DNA from: an uncultured Bacteroidales bacterium
GTDB lineage: Bacteria; Bacteroidota; Bacteroidia; Bacteroidales; UBA932
Direction: 5' to 3'
Length of the DNA stretch: 44,222 nt
NCBI GenBank assembly: GCA_945874155.1
Contig: CAMCFO010000023.1
Location: forward strand, 1 to 44,222
The notes under the pieces were generated by a model, which ran no database searches, was not told the origin of the DNA, and saw only the letters and a program-made list of their open reading frames with translations. A program made the translations under genes and the position numbers. This document shows, piece by piece, positions 35,023-42,234 of the stretch (position 1 is its first letter; every line of letters begins with the position of its first letter).

Positions 35023-36099
35023 TCAGAAATCTGATTTGATGCGGAAAGGCTGGTCGTCGTAGAGCAGGTACTTCTTGGCCTTGCGTATCCATTTCTGCTC
35101 TTCGGTTTTCACGTGCTGCACCAGGTCTTGAGAACCAGCCTCTCCCATAATATAAGCCTCCATCACAGGGTCTGAAAGTTTCAGGCTAAACTCCTGGTCC
35201 AGAGCGAAATCGGCTGTCGTGCTCTTCAGATGGCGCATCAGGCGCAGAGTGTGAACCAGGGAATGGTATTCTGGATTGGGCCTGAGCAAAATCTGATATC
35301 CGAAGCATTTTGTGCCTTCGTAACGTCCGCAGGCAGGGGTGAAGGAGCAGGGACGCATCAGCACGTTGTCATCGGAAGGGGGCAGGGGAGTGCCGGAGCC
35401 GGTTTTGATGAAAGGAGCCCCTATATACTCGTAAGGTCTGGCCGTGCCTATCCCGGGGGAGACATTGGTATTGTTCCACAGACCGCCTCCGCTGTAGAGC
35501 TCACAGGTGAACATACCCGGTATGTCGGAGCAGGGAGCAATGGCCCAGGGCAGCAGGTCGCGGGTGGCTTCCGAGGCGTTTGCAGATATGACGTGAAGGG
35601 CGAATTTAGCTCCCAACTCGCTATGGTACAGAAGACAAAGTTCTCCGAGAGACAGTCCGTGACGGTGCGGAACCTTTGGCACCCAGGCTTCGCAGGCCCC
35701 CTGTGGCATAGAGCCTTCCACCACTCTTCCAGCCGGGTTCACGTGGTCCACAATGTAGAGCGATGGTGCTTCCTCCATTTTGGAAAGCACTTCCATCAGG
35801 TGCATCACGTCTCGGGTGTAGTTGAAATAGCGCACTCCCACGTCCTGAATCTCCACCACTACGGCATTGAGCCCCTCAAGTTCTTCCGGGGTGAACTCGA
35901 TGTGGTTGGTGAGCGGAGTGAGTTCAGTGTCCCTCGGGGAAAAGACAGTGGCGAGATTGCCCCTTTCCCGGAACAGTTCATACATATAATTGCCCCTTGC
36001 GGTGTCCCAGCAGTTCTGGGTGCAGAAACAAGCAACCCTGCCTTCAAGCAGGGCCTTGTCCAACTGGTCTTCCAGTGGTGTTGTTCTGAATGAAAACAT
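35023..36099 (-). CDS. NamZ-like DUF1343 protein with altered active-site motif
   Basis: The 358-residue protein belongs to DUF1343, the family of the exo-beta-N-acetylmuramidase NamZ. Recognisable family parts are VVEIQDVGVRYFNYT, VDHVNPAGRVVEGSMP, PHRHGLSLGELC and NTNVSPGIGTARPYEYIGAP. Two features are odd. There is no signal peptide, although many members are secreted, and the FSPEHG motif seen in typical members reads FSPRDT at residues 53-58. It starts in a TGATG overlap with the glmM stop, so the pair is co-translated. A role in amino-sugar or MurNAc metabolism is inferred; hydrolase activity is doubtful. Confidence 0.82.
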   Translation of the reverse strand: MFSFRTTPLEDQLDKALLEGRVACFCTQNCWDTARGNYMYELFRERGNLATVFSPRDTELTPLTNHIEFTPEELEGLNAVVVEIQDVGVRYFNYTRDVMHLMEVLSKMEEAPSLYIVDHVNPAGRVVEGSMPQGACEAWVPKVPHRHGLSLGELCLLYHSELGAKFALHVISANASEATRDLLPWAIAPCSDIPGMFTCELYSGGGLWNNTNVSPGIGTARPYEYIGAPFIKTGSGTPLPPSDDNVLMRPCSFTPACGRYEGTKCFGYQILLRPNPEYHSLVHTLRLMRHLKSTTADFALDQEFSLKLSDPVMEAYIMGEAGSQDLVQHVKTEEQKWIRKAKKYLLYDDQPFRIKSDF

Positions 36100-37550
36100 C
36101 AGCCAATGATTTTCTTTGCAATGTCTATTACTTCAGCAGCAAGTGCGTTTGCGGCCTCCTCTGTTGCTGCTTCGGCATAGATGCGGATAATCGGTTCGGT
36201 GTTGGAACGTCGCAGATGCACCCATTCCTTCCTGTCTTCGAATGAAACCTTCACACCGTCGATGGTGTTGACATTCTCATTGGCATAGACTGCCTTCACC
36301 TCATTCAGAATTTTGTCTATGAGGCTGCTGTCTGAAAGGTCTATCCTGTTCTTTGTGATGATGTATCGCGGGTAGGTTTTCCTGAGTTCGGACACGCTCA
36401 TCTTCTTGTGTGCGAGATTGCTCAGGAAAAGGGCAACGCCCACCATAGCATCGCGTCCATAGTGAAGGGCAGGATAGATTACGCCTCCGTTGCCTTCTCC
36501 GCCTATGAGGGCTCCGCATTCCTTCATCTTGGTGGTTACATTCACTTCTCCCACTGCCGCAGCGAAATACTCTCCTCCGAATTTCTCGGTCACGTCCCTC
36601 AGGGCCCTTGATGATGAGAGGTTGGAGGAAGTTGCAAGGCAATATGGAGAGCAGACCTCATCGAGAGACTTGCCCGTTTCAAGAGCCTCATTATAAGCCC
36701 TTTCCAACAGATAGTCTGCCACGCTTACGAGGGTGTATTCCTCTCCGAATGGCTTGCCGTCTTCGCAAATGAGGGCGAGACGGTCCACGTCAGGATCCAC
36801 TGATATTCCGAAATCGGCTTTCTCCCTTACCACTGCTTCGCTCAGTCCGATGAGGTTGGCCGGAAGCGGTTCCGGATTGTGGGCGAATTCACCTGTCGGT
36901 TCGCAATTGAGTTCAACACATTCCACACCTAATCTCTTGAGAAGGCGCGGCATTATGATGCCTCCGACTGAATTGACTGCATCCAGCACCACCTTGAATC
37001 CCGCTGCCTTAATCGCTTCGGTGTCCACAGCCGGAAGGGCAAGCACCGCGTCGAGGTGTTCGTCTGTGAAATCGTGTTCCTCTACAACTCCGAGCTCTTC
37101 CACGGGAGCAAAGTCAAACGCTTCGTTCTCAGCACATTCGAGTATGGCTGCACCTTCTGCGGCATTCAGGAATTCACCCTTTTCGTTGAGGAGTTTGAGC
37201 GCGTTCCACTGGCGGGGGTTATGGGAGGCGGTGATGATGATACCGCCGTCGGCCCCTGCGAAAGTCACTGCCATTTCTGTTGTCGGAGTGGAGGCAAAGC
37301 CGGCTTTGACCACATCCACACCGTAGGAAATGAGTGTTCCACAGACTATGTTCTCAACCATTTCTCCGCTGAGACGGGCATCCTTGCCGACAACCACCTT
37401 GTAGCGTTCCCCTTCAGCTTTTGGGCGTCTTTCACGCAGCTTGCTGCAATAGGCGTAGGTGAATTTTACGATGTCAACAGGGGTGAGGGCATCACCGGGT
37501 GCTCCTCCTATGGTTCCGCGTATTCCGGAAATGGATTTTATGAGTGTCAT
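36099..37550 (-). CDS. glmM: Phosphoglucosamine mutase GlmM
   Basis: This 483-residue alpha-D-phosphohexomutase fits the Bacteroidetes GlmM type, which converts glucosamine-6-phosphate to glucosamine-1-phosphate for UDP-GlcNAc. Signs are the N-terminal SISGIRGTIGG, the catalytic phosphoserine loop ITASHNP, the metal loop DPDVDRLAL, the sugar loop GGEGNGG and the C-terminal phosphate loop RRSNTEPIIRIYAEA. UDP-GlcNAc feeds both peptidoglycan and lipid A, the products of the neighbouring clusters. A phosphomannomutase role cannot be fully excluded. Confidence 0.92.
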   Translation of the reverse strand: MTLIKSISGIRGTIGGAPGDALTPVDIVKFTYAYCSKLRERRPKAEGERYKVVVGKDARLSGEMVENIVCGTLISYGVDVVKAGFASTPTTEMAVTFAGADGGIIITASHNPRQWNALKLLNEKGEFLNAAEGAAILECAENEAFDFAPVEELGVVEEHDFTDEHLDAVLALPAVDTEAIKAAGFKVVLDAVNSVGGIIMPRLLKRLGVECVELNCEPTGEFAHNPEPLPANLIGLSEAVVREKADFGISVDPDVDRLALICEDGKPFGEEYTLVSVADYLLERAYNEALETGKSLDEVCSPYCLATSSNLSSSRALRDVTEKFGGEYFAAAVGEVNVTTKMKECGALIGGEGNGGVIYPALHYGRDAMVGVALFLSNLAHKKMSVSELRKTYPRYIITKNRIDLSDSSLIDKILNEVKAVYANENVNTIDGVKVSFEDRKEWVHLRRSNTEPIIRIYAEAATEEAANALAAEVIDIAKKIIG

Positions 37551-37609
37551 AAGTATGTTTTTTATTCGTCCCTGCCTTCCGGTGTTGACTTCCGTCAGGC
37601 CAATTTCTG

Positions 37610-37617
37610 CAAATTTA
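37610..37617 (-). promoter_or_regulatory. Putative -7 box for glmM
   Basis: TAAATTTG on the minus strand matches TAnnTTTG, 60 bases upstream of the glmM ATG and just past the stop of the DUF486 gene. Confidence 0.5.
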
Positions 37618-37622
37618 GCTAT

Positions 37623-37994
37623 TTATTTCAGAAATACGAAGAAGACAGCGAGGATAAGGCAGAGAAAAGCCACGAAATGATTCCATTGCAGTGCCTGTCC
37701 CTTGAAGAAGACTGTCACCATCACAGTGAACACGGTCAGCGAAATGACTTCCTGAATAACCTTGAGCTGCATAAGCGAAAACGGCCCTCCGTTGCCTTGA
37801 AAGCCAATGCGGTTGGCCGGAACCTGTGCGCAGTATTCAAAAAACGCCACTCCCCAGGAAAAGAGGATGACAAGAATGAGCGGCCATCCGGTCGAAATTT
37901 TCATTTCCTGCAGTTTCAGATGCCCGTACCAGGCAAAGGTCATAAAGACATTGGAGCAAATCAGCAGGAGTATGGTCCATATAGTTTTTGCCAT
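37623..37994 (-). CDS. DUF486/DMT-family small membrane protein
   Basis: This 123-residue protein has four predicted membrane spans and matches DUF486, a small relative of the drug/metabolite transporter superfamily. Typical segments are CSNVFMTFAWYGHLK and ILFSWGVAFFEYCAQVPANR. Substrate is unknown. It lies upstream of glmM on the same strand, but glmM seems to have its own promoter. Confidence 0.88.
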   Translation of the reverse strand: MAKTIWTILLLICSNVFMTFAWYGHLKLQEMKISTGWPLILVILFSWGVAFFEYCAQVPANRIGFQGNGGPFSLMQLKVIQEVISLTVFTVMVTVFFKGQALQWNHFVAFLCLILAVFFVFLK

Positions 37995-38016
37995 AGTGAT
38001 TGAATTTTTTGGGCTG

Positions 38017-38024
38017 CAAAATTA
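38017..38024 (-). promoter_or_regulatory. Putative -7 box for the DUF486 gene
   Basis: TAATTTTG on the minus strand matches TAnnTTTG and lies 22 bases upstream of the ATG at 37994. Confidence 0.55.
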
Positions 38025-38625
38025 GGAATATTTGTGGAATATTTTCTGAAAAAATTTGTTTCTCACGAAAGTGTCAGACTCCCGAACCTTTCAGGCCGTT
38101 GATGGCCGCATAATGACGCTCGGTGCTAAAGCAATGACTCTGGTACACGACAAAAAGCCATGAATTAAGTTACACCGTTTGAAGAATGAAGAAGAACAAT
38201 GACATGGTAGTCATAGCCGGCTGCTAAAAAGTTGTAGAAATTAAATATTTGCCTCAACTTTGACATTCAATACTCCAAGAGTGCTGTCCGTTTTGCGAAA
38301 ATATTTTATAACTTTGCCGGGTCGAGCAATCGGCGTACATATTATATGAAAGTGTTTTCGCACTGTCCTTAACAGAAAATGTGGAAGTTTTCAAAATCGG
38401 AAGGACTACGGACGGCACTCTTTCATTCGTTTAGACTGTGCCGCAGGGGGATATTGCATCCACTGCCATCACATATCTATCCGAGTGTGGGGTATTGGAC
38501 ATCGTTTATTTCCGATCAGGTTCTTCCACAACCTTCTGTTAGATAGACGAAATCGACTCCACACTTTTCTTTTTACATACCAAACACCAGGGTAAGGGGT
38601 CTCCTGAAATTTAAACCAAAATTTT
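38025..38625. other. 600-bp gene-free stretch before the surface locus
   Basis: No convincing reading frame is present on either strand. The stretch holds a 146-bp inverted-repeat unit (38277-38422) and a TAnnTTTG box (TAACTTTG, 38309-38316) that could start a leader of about 300 bases for the downstream genes. The rest shows no recognised element and may be decayed DNA or long regulatory sequence. Confidence 0.6.
38277..38422. repeat. MITE-like unit with 15-bp terminal inverted repeats
   Basis: AAGAGTGCTGTCCGT (38277-38291) and the complement of ACGGACGGCACTCTT (38408-38422) match at 14 of 15 positions and bound a 146-bp segment. The size and the end repeats resemble a MITE, but no target-site duplication is obvious. 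A TAACTTTG box lies inside, so a regulatory stem is an alternative. Confidence 0.45.
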
Positions 38626-39129
38626 ATGAAAAGATTTCTGATTATCCTGGCTATGGCAGCCATTTCAGCCTCAGCATTTGCCCAGAGCAAGACAAGCATC
38701 GACTACAAAGAGTCTTCAGCCCGAAACCTCGAACCAATGCACAGCGTGATGGTCGCACCTCTGATTGCCGACCTGAATGTTGTCGGCGACCAGGTCACCT
38801 ACACAGAAAAGGATGCATTCGCGAACTATACCGTAGACGCCAATGTAGTCAAATACATTCCTGACTTCAAGAAAGTTGCGCTGAGCCGTGCTGCAAGGGC
38901 ACACAAGGCGGACGCTATCATAGGAGCCACTGTGGATGTGGTAACCAACGCTTCCGGACACCTCGAAATCACCATCACGGGCTACCCTGCCAGATACACC
39001 AATTTCAGAAATGCCACATCGGAAGACATCGTCCTCGTGCAGAAAGGGCTTGAGACCATGGCGAAAGGTGCCCAGGCGAATATGCTGGCATTGCCGGAAA
39101 GTATAATCAAGAGAGAAGTGGAAAAATAA
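38626..39129 (+). CDS. Small secreted protein of unknown function
   Basis: The 167-residue product has a clear signal peptide (MKRFLIILAMAAISASAFA, cleaved at AFAQ). The mature part has two strand-rich stretches: SVMVAPLIADLNVVGDQV with TYTEKDAF, and HKADAIIGATVDVVTN with LEITITGYPARYTNF. I do not recognise the family. It opens the plus-strand surface locus, 12 bases before the beta-barrel gene, so it is probably co-expressed and periplasmic. Confidence 0.8.
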   Translation: MKRFLIILAMAAISASAFAQSKTSIDYKESSARNLEPMHSVMVAPLIADLNVVGDQVTYTEKDAFANYTVDANVVKYIPDFKKVALSRAARAHKADAIIGATVDVVTNASGHLEITITGYPARYTNFRNATSEDIVLVQKGLETMAKGAQANMLALPESIIKREVEK

Positions 39130-39141
39130 ACTTGGCAGACT

Positions 39142-39774
39142 ATGAAAAAGACAGTCATACTATTCCTTCTGCTTGCCCTCCCGCTTACATCCTTCGCGCA
39201 GCTGGTGTCAAGTTCATCCCTCGTAGTCACAAAACAGAAACTGCCGCCTGTCAAAGCCGGGCTGCAGCACTCCGTTGAATTGGGCTACGCTTACGGATCC
39301 CCTTCCAATATAGCAGCCAGCTATGTCATAGGCTACCGGTTCAACAACACATTCTTCCTCGGAGGAGGTGTCGGAGTCGGCTATAATACGGGTGATACAT
39401 CAAATGAAACATACTTGTACGTAGACGAGACTTTGAATATCAAGGCAATTGAATTTCCGGTATTCGTGAATATGAAAGTATATTTCCTCAAAACCCGTTG
39501 CACACCGTTTTTCGGATTGTCGGCGGGAGCCGCCTTTTCCGCGAAGAACACTGCGACTCTTGAATTCGGTGACGTCAAATACAGCACAATCGGAGCCATT
39601 GTTGTCCCTTCACTTGGAGTCAATTACAGGATAAGTGCAAAACATAGTCTCTATGTTGCCGGCAAAGTCAGGATGAGGACAACACCCACGGTAAAAAGTG
39701 TCAACTCCACCGACCTCACGACCGGAACAGCAGCCGAATTCTCATACGGAGCAAGCATAGGTTTCACATTCTAA
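39142..39774 (+). CDS. Outer-membrane beta-barrel protein
   Basis: The 210-residue product has a signal peptide (MKKTVILFLLLALPLTSFA) and an alternating strand pattern with aromatic girdles (VELGYAYGSP, SYVIGYRFNN, FFLGGGVGVGY, YRISAKHSLYVAGKV), ending in a strand with terminal Phe (YGASIGFTF). This is typical of an eight-stranded outer-membrane barrel. It lies between the small secreted protein and the first BACON-LRR lipoprotein (13-base gap). A similar end sequence recurs before the second lipoprotein. Confidence 0.85.
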   Translation: MKKTVILFLLLALPLTSFAQLVSSSSLVVTKQKLPPVKAGLQHSVELGYAYGSPSNIAASYVIGYRFNNTFFLGGGVGVGYNTGDTSNETYLYVDETLNIKAIEFPVFVNMKVYFLKTRCTPFFGLSAGAAFSAKNTATLEFGDVKYSTIGAIVVPSLGVNYRISAKHSLYVAGKVRMRTTPTVKSVNSTDLTTGTAAEFSYGASIGFTF

Positions 39775-39787
39775 CGACTGCAACATA

Positions 39788-42178
39788 ATGAAACGGACAC
39801 AGTTAAAACAATTTGCTGTCTGCCTGTTGACAACTGCTTTATCCATATCCTGTACGGGAGAATTATCCATTGAAGTGCAGGATTGGATAAAACTGCCGGA
39901 CGAGGAGATCGAACTCGATATAAAGAACAGAGTCGAGACTGTCACTGTCAGTTCAAAGGTAGCCTGGACTGCCGTTTCCGACGTCGACTGGCTTGCCATT
40001 GAGCCGTCAAGAGGATATGCCGGTGAGACGGAAGTCACGATAACATCGACATTTGAAGAGGATAAGGAAACTTCCGGAGCGATAGTCTTCAACAGCAGCC
40101 AGGAGGGAAATTTCAAAGAGACACGATTGCCGGTAAAGCACGAGACTCTTGTCGCTGATTGGATTACGCTGCCGGGAAAAGCGGTGGAACTCGACATAAA
40201 GAACAACAGCAAGACGGTTGTTGTCAGTTCAAAGGTAAATTGGACTGCCGTTTCAGATGCAGATTGGCTTGTCTTTGAACCGTCAAGCGGGAAAGCAGGC
40301 GAGACAGAAGTAAAGATAACTTCGACGCTGAATGAAGATAAGGAAAATTCAGGAACTATAATGTTCAGCAGCAGCGATGCGGGAAACCTCAAGGATATAC
40401 AGTTGACCGTAACGCAAACGACCCTCATTACCGACTGGATAACACTTCCGGAAGAAGCGGTGGAACTTGACATAAAGAACAACAGCAGTACAGTTACCAT
40501 TATATCCGAAACAGCATGGACAGCCACGTCAGGTGTCGATTGGCTCACTCTTGAACCGTCAAGCGGGAACGCGGGCACAACGGAAGTGAAAATATCATCG
40601 ACATTGAATAAAGATGTGGGAAGTTCCGGAAGCATAACTTTCAACAGCAGCGAGGAAGGTCATTTCAAGGAGAAACAATTGCAAGTAAAGCAAGTGGCTC
40701 TCAAGACAGACTGGATAACGCTGCCGGGAGGAGCTGTGGAACTCGATATAAAGAACAATGTCAAGACTGTCACCGTCAGTTCAACGGTAGGCTGGACCGC
40801 AACTTCTGATGACAATTGGATTGTCATAGAACCGTCAAGAGGAAATGCAGGCACAACAAAAGTAAGAATAACATCAACTCTGAATGAAGATAAAATAGCT
40901 TCCGGAACAATAACCTTCGACAGCAGCGAGGAAGGACATTTCAAAGAGAAAAAGTTGACGGTTAAAACGGTATTGTCCACTACATTACCGGATGTGGATC
41001 TATTATTATCAATCAAGTCTCCAACAAGCTCCATAACTTTAACGACTGCCTATGGTTGGAAAATCGAATCCTGTCCCGAATGGCTCACGGCAACCCCGTC
41101 ACAAGGTTCGAGAACGACTAATATTAAATTGTCATTAAAATCATCACGATATGATTGTCATGAAGAAGGTGAAATAGTCATCGTTGATGATAATTCAGAC
41201 AGAGTATCTGTCAATGTGTCTCAAATAAAATATTTTGATGCGGCTTTCGCTCAAGTCCTTCAAGACAAAGGTTATATTCCGAACGCATATAAAATTGACC
41301 TTGACATTATCAAAGGAATAGAAGTTTTAACAATAAATAGTTCAAAATTAACGAATCTGACAGGCATTGAATTTTTCAAGTCATTAAAAGAACTTGATTG
41401 CAGTGACAATAAATTGACAAGTTTGGATTTAAGCAACAATACAAGCTTGACATCATTGGATTGCAGTCACAATGCGCTTGAAGACTTGAATATAAGCAAG
41501 AACATAAATCTGATAAGTCTGAATGTCAATGCTAGCTATTACCTGACAAACCTAGACATCAGCAAGAACACAAATTTGACATACCTTTATTGTAATAATA
41601 ATCATTTCCTGACAAACCTAGACATCAGTAAGAATGTAAATCTGACATTTATAGATTGCTTTTCGTGCAAACTGGCGAGTTTAGATGTCAGCAAGAACAC
41701 ACGTTTGACAGAGTTACAATGTGGTTTGAATCAACTTACAAACTTGGATGTTAGCAAGAGCACGAATTTGACAAAATTACAATGTGGTTGGAATCAACTT
41801 ACAAACTTGGATGTCAGCAAGAATACAAATTTAACAGAACTATCTTGTCCCTACAATAAACTGACAAATCTTGACATCGTGAACAATGTAAAATTGGTAC
41901 AACTTATATGCAAATACAACCAACTGACAAACCTGAATGTACGCAAAAACACTAAATTAAGATCTGTCAGTTGCGAAAACAACCAATTGTCAAACTTGGA
42001 TATAAGTAGTAACACCGAAATGGAATTTCTGCACTGCGACAACAACCCCGGCAATGGAAGCAAATTTCCTGTAAAAGTATGGTTTAACACCAGCAACTGG
42101 CCACCAAACTTCCGGAGACCTGAGATAAGTTCCTGGGAATATAACGGCAACACCATTACCATTGACTTTTACAAATAG
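39788..42178 (+). CDS. Surface lipoprotein with BACON-like repeats and Cys-containing leucine-rich repeats
   Basis: The 796-residue protein has a lipoprotein signal (MKRTQLKQFAVCLLTTALS, lipobox SISC). Four near-identical BACON-like domains of 92 residues follow, each starting near DWI(T/K)LP and containing WTA, DWL, EPS.G.AG and a closing strand; a fifth, diverged domain covers about 395-480. Then come roughly ten leucine-rich repeats of 21 residues of the form L.C..NQLTNLDVSKNTNLT, like internalin-J-type LRRs, and a capping tail with NTSNWPPNF and YNGNTITIDFYK. BACON domains bind carbohydrate or mucin or act as spacers; LRRs bind proteins. Surface adhesion or ligand binding is inferred. It is followed by a paralogue. 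Confidence 0.88.
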   Translation: MKRTQLKQFAVCLLTTALSISCTGELSIEVQDWIKLPDEEIELDIKNRVETVTVSSKVAWTAVSDVDWLAIEPSRGYAGETEVTITSTFEEDKETSGAIVFNSSQEGNFKETRLPVKHETLVADWITLPGKAVELDIKNNSKTVVVSSKVNWTAVSDADWLVFEPSSGKAGETEVKITSTLNEDKENSGTIMFSSSDAGNLKDIQLTVTQTTLITDWITLPEEAVELDIKNNSSTVTIISETAWTATSGVDWLTLEPSSGNAGTTEVKISSTLNKDVGSSGSITFNSSEEGHFKEKQLQVKQVALKTDWITLPGGAVELDIKNNVKTVTVSSTVGWTATSDDNWIVIEPSRGNAGTTKVRITSTLNEDKIASGTITFDSSEEGHFKEKKLTVKTVLSTTLPDVDLLLSIKSPTSSITLTTAYGWKIESCPEWLTATPSQGSRTTNIKLSLKSSRYDCHEEGEIVIVDDNSDRVSVNVSQIKYFDAAFAQVLQDKGYIPNAYKIDLDIIKGIEVLTINSSKLTNLTGIEFFKSLKELDCSDNKLTSLDLSNNTSLTSLDCSHNALEDLNISKNINLISLNVNASYYLTNLDISKNTNLTYLYCNNNHFLTNLDISKNVNLTFIDCFSCKLASLDVSKNTRLTELQCGLNQLTNLDVSKSTNLTKLQCGWNQLTNLDVSKNTNLTELSCPYNKLTNLDIVNNVKLVQLICKYNQLTNLNVRKNTKLRSVSCENNQLSNLDISSNTEMEFLHCDNNPGNGSKFPVKVWFNTSNWPPNFRRPEISSWEYNGNTITIDFYK
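39881..40984 (+). repeat. Four tandem 276-bp coding repeats (BACON domains)
   Basis: The GAT/GAC-TGG codons opening each unit fall at 39881, 40157, 40433 and 40709, exactly 276 bases apart. The units are similar at the DNA level, so unequal recombination could change the number. Confidence 0.85.
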
Positions 42179-42202
42179 AAACGAGCGGCATACGAATGAT
42201 TC

Positions 42203-42224
42203 CAAGGATAGTTTTCACATTCTA
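42203..42224 (+). repeat. Duplication scar: copy of the beta-barrel gene's 3' end
   Basis: The gap between the two lipoprotein genes contains AAGGATAGTTTTCACATTCT and a stop, closely matching the last codons of the barrel gene (AAGCATAGGTTTCACATTCT at 39754-39773) that precede the first lipoprotein. It indicates that the second gene arose by tandem duplication with its upstream flank. Confidence 0.7.
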
Positions 42225-42234
42225 AAAAACAACA

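Noticed and set aside
38025..38625. Short open frames in the 600-bp gap as genes
   Set aside because: They are short, lack signal or domain features and have no promoter or start context.
41390..42050. Short regular repeats suggesting a CRISPR array
   Set aside because: The 63-base period is in frame and encodes leucine-rich repeats; there are no unrelated spacers and no cas genes.
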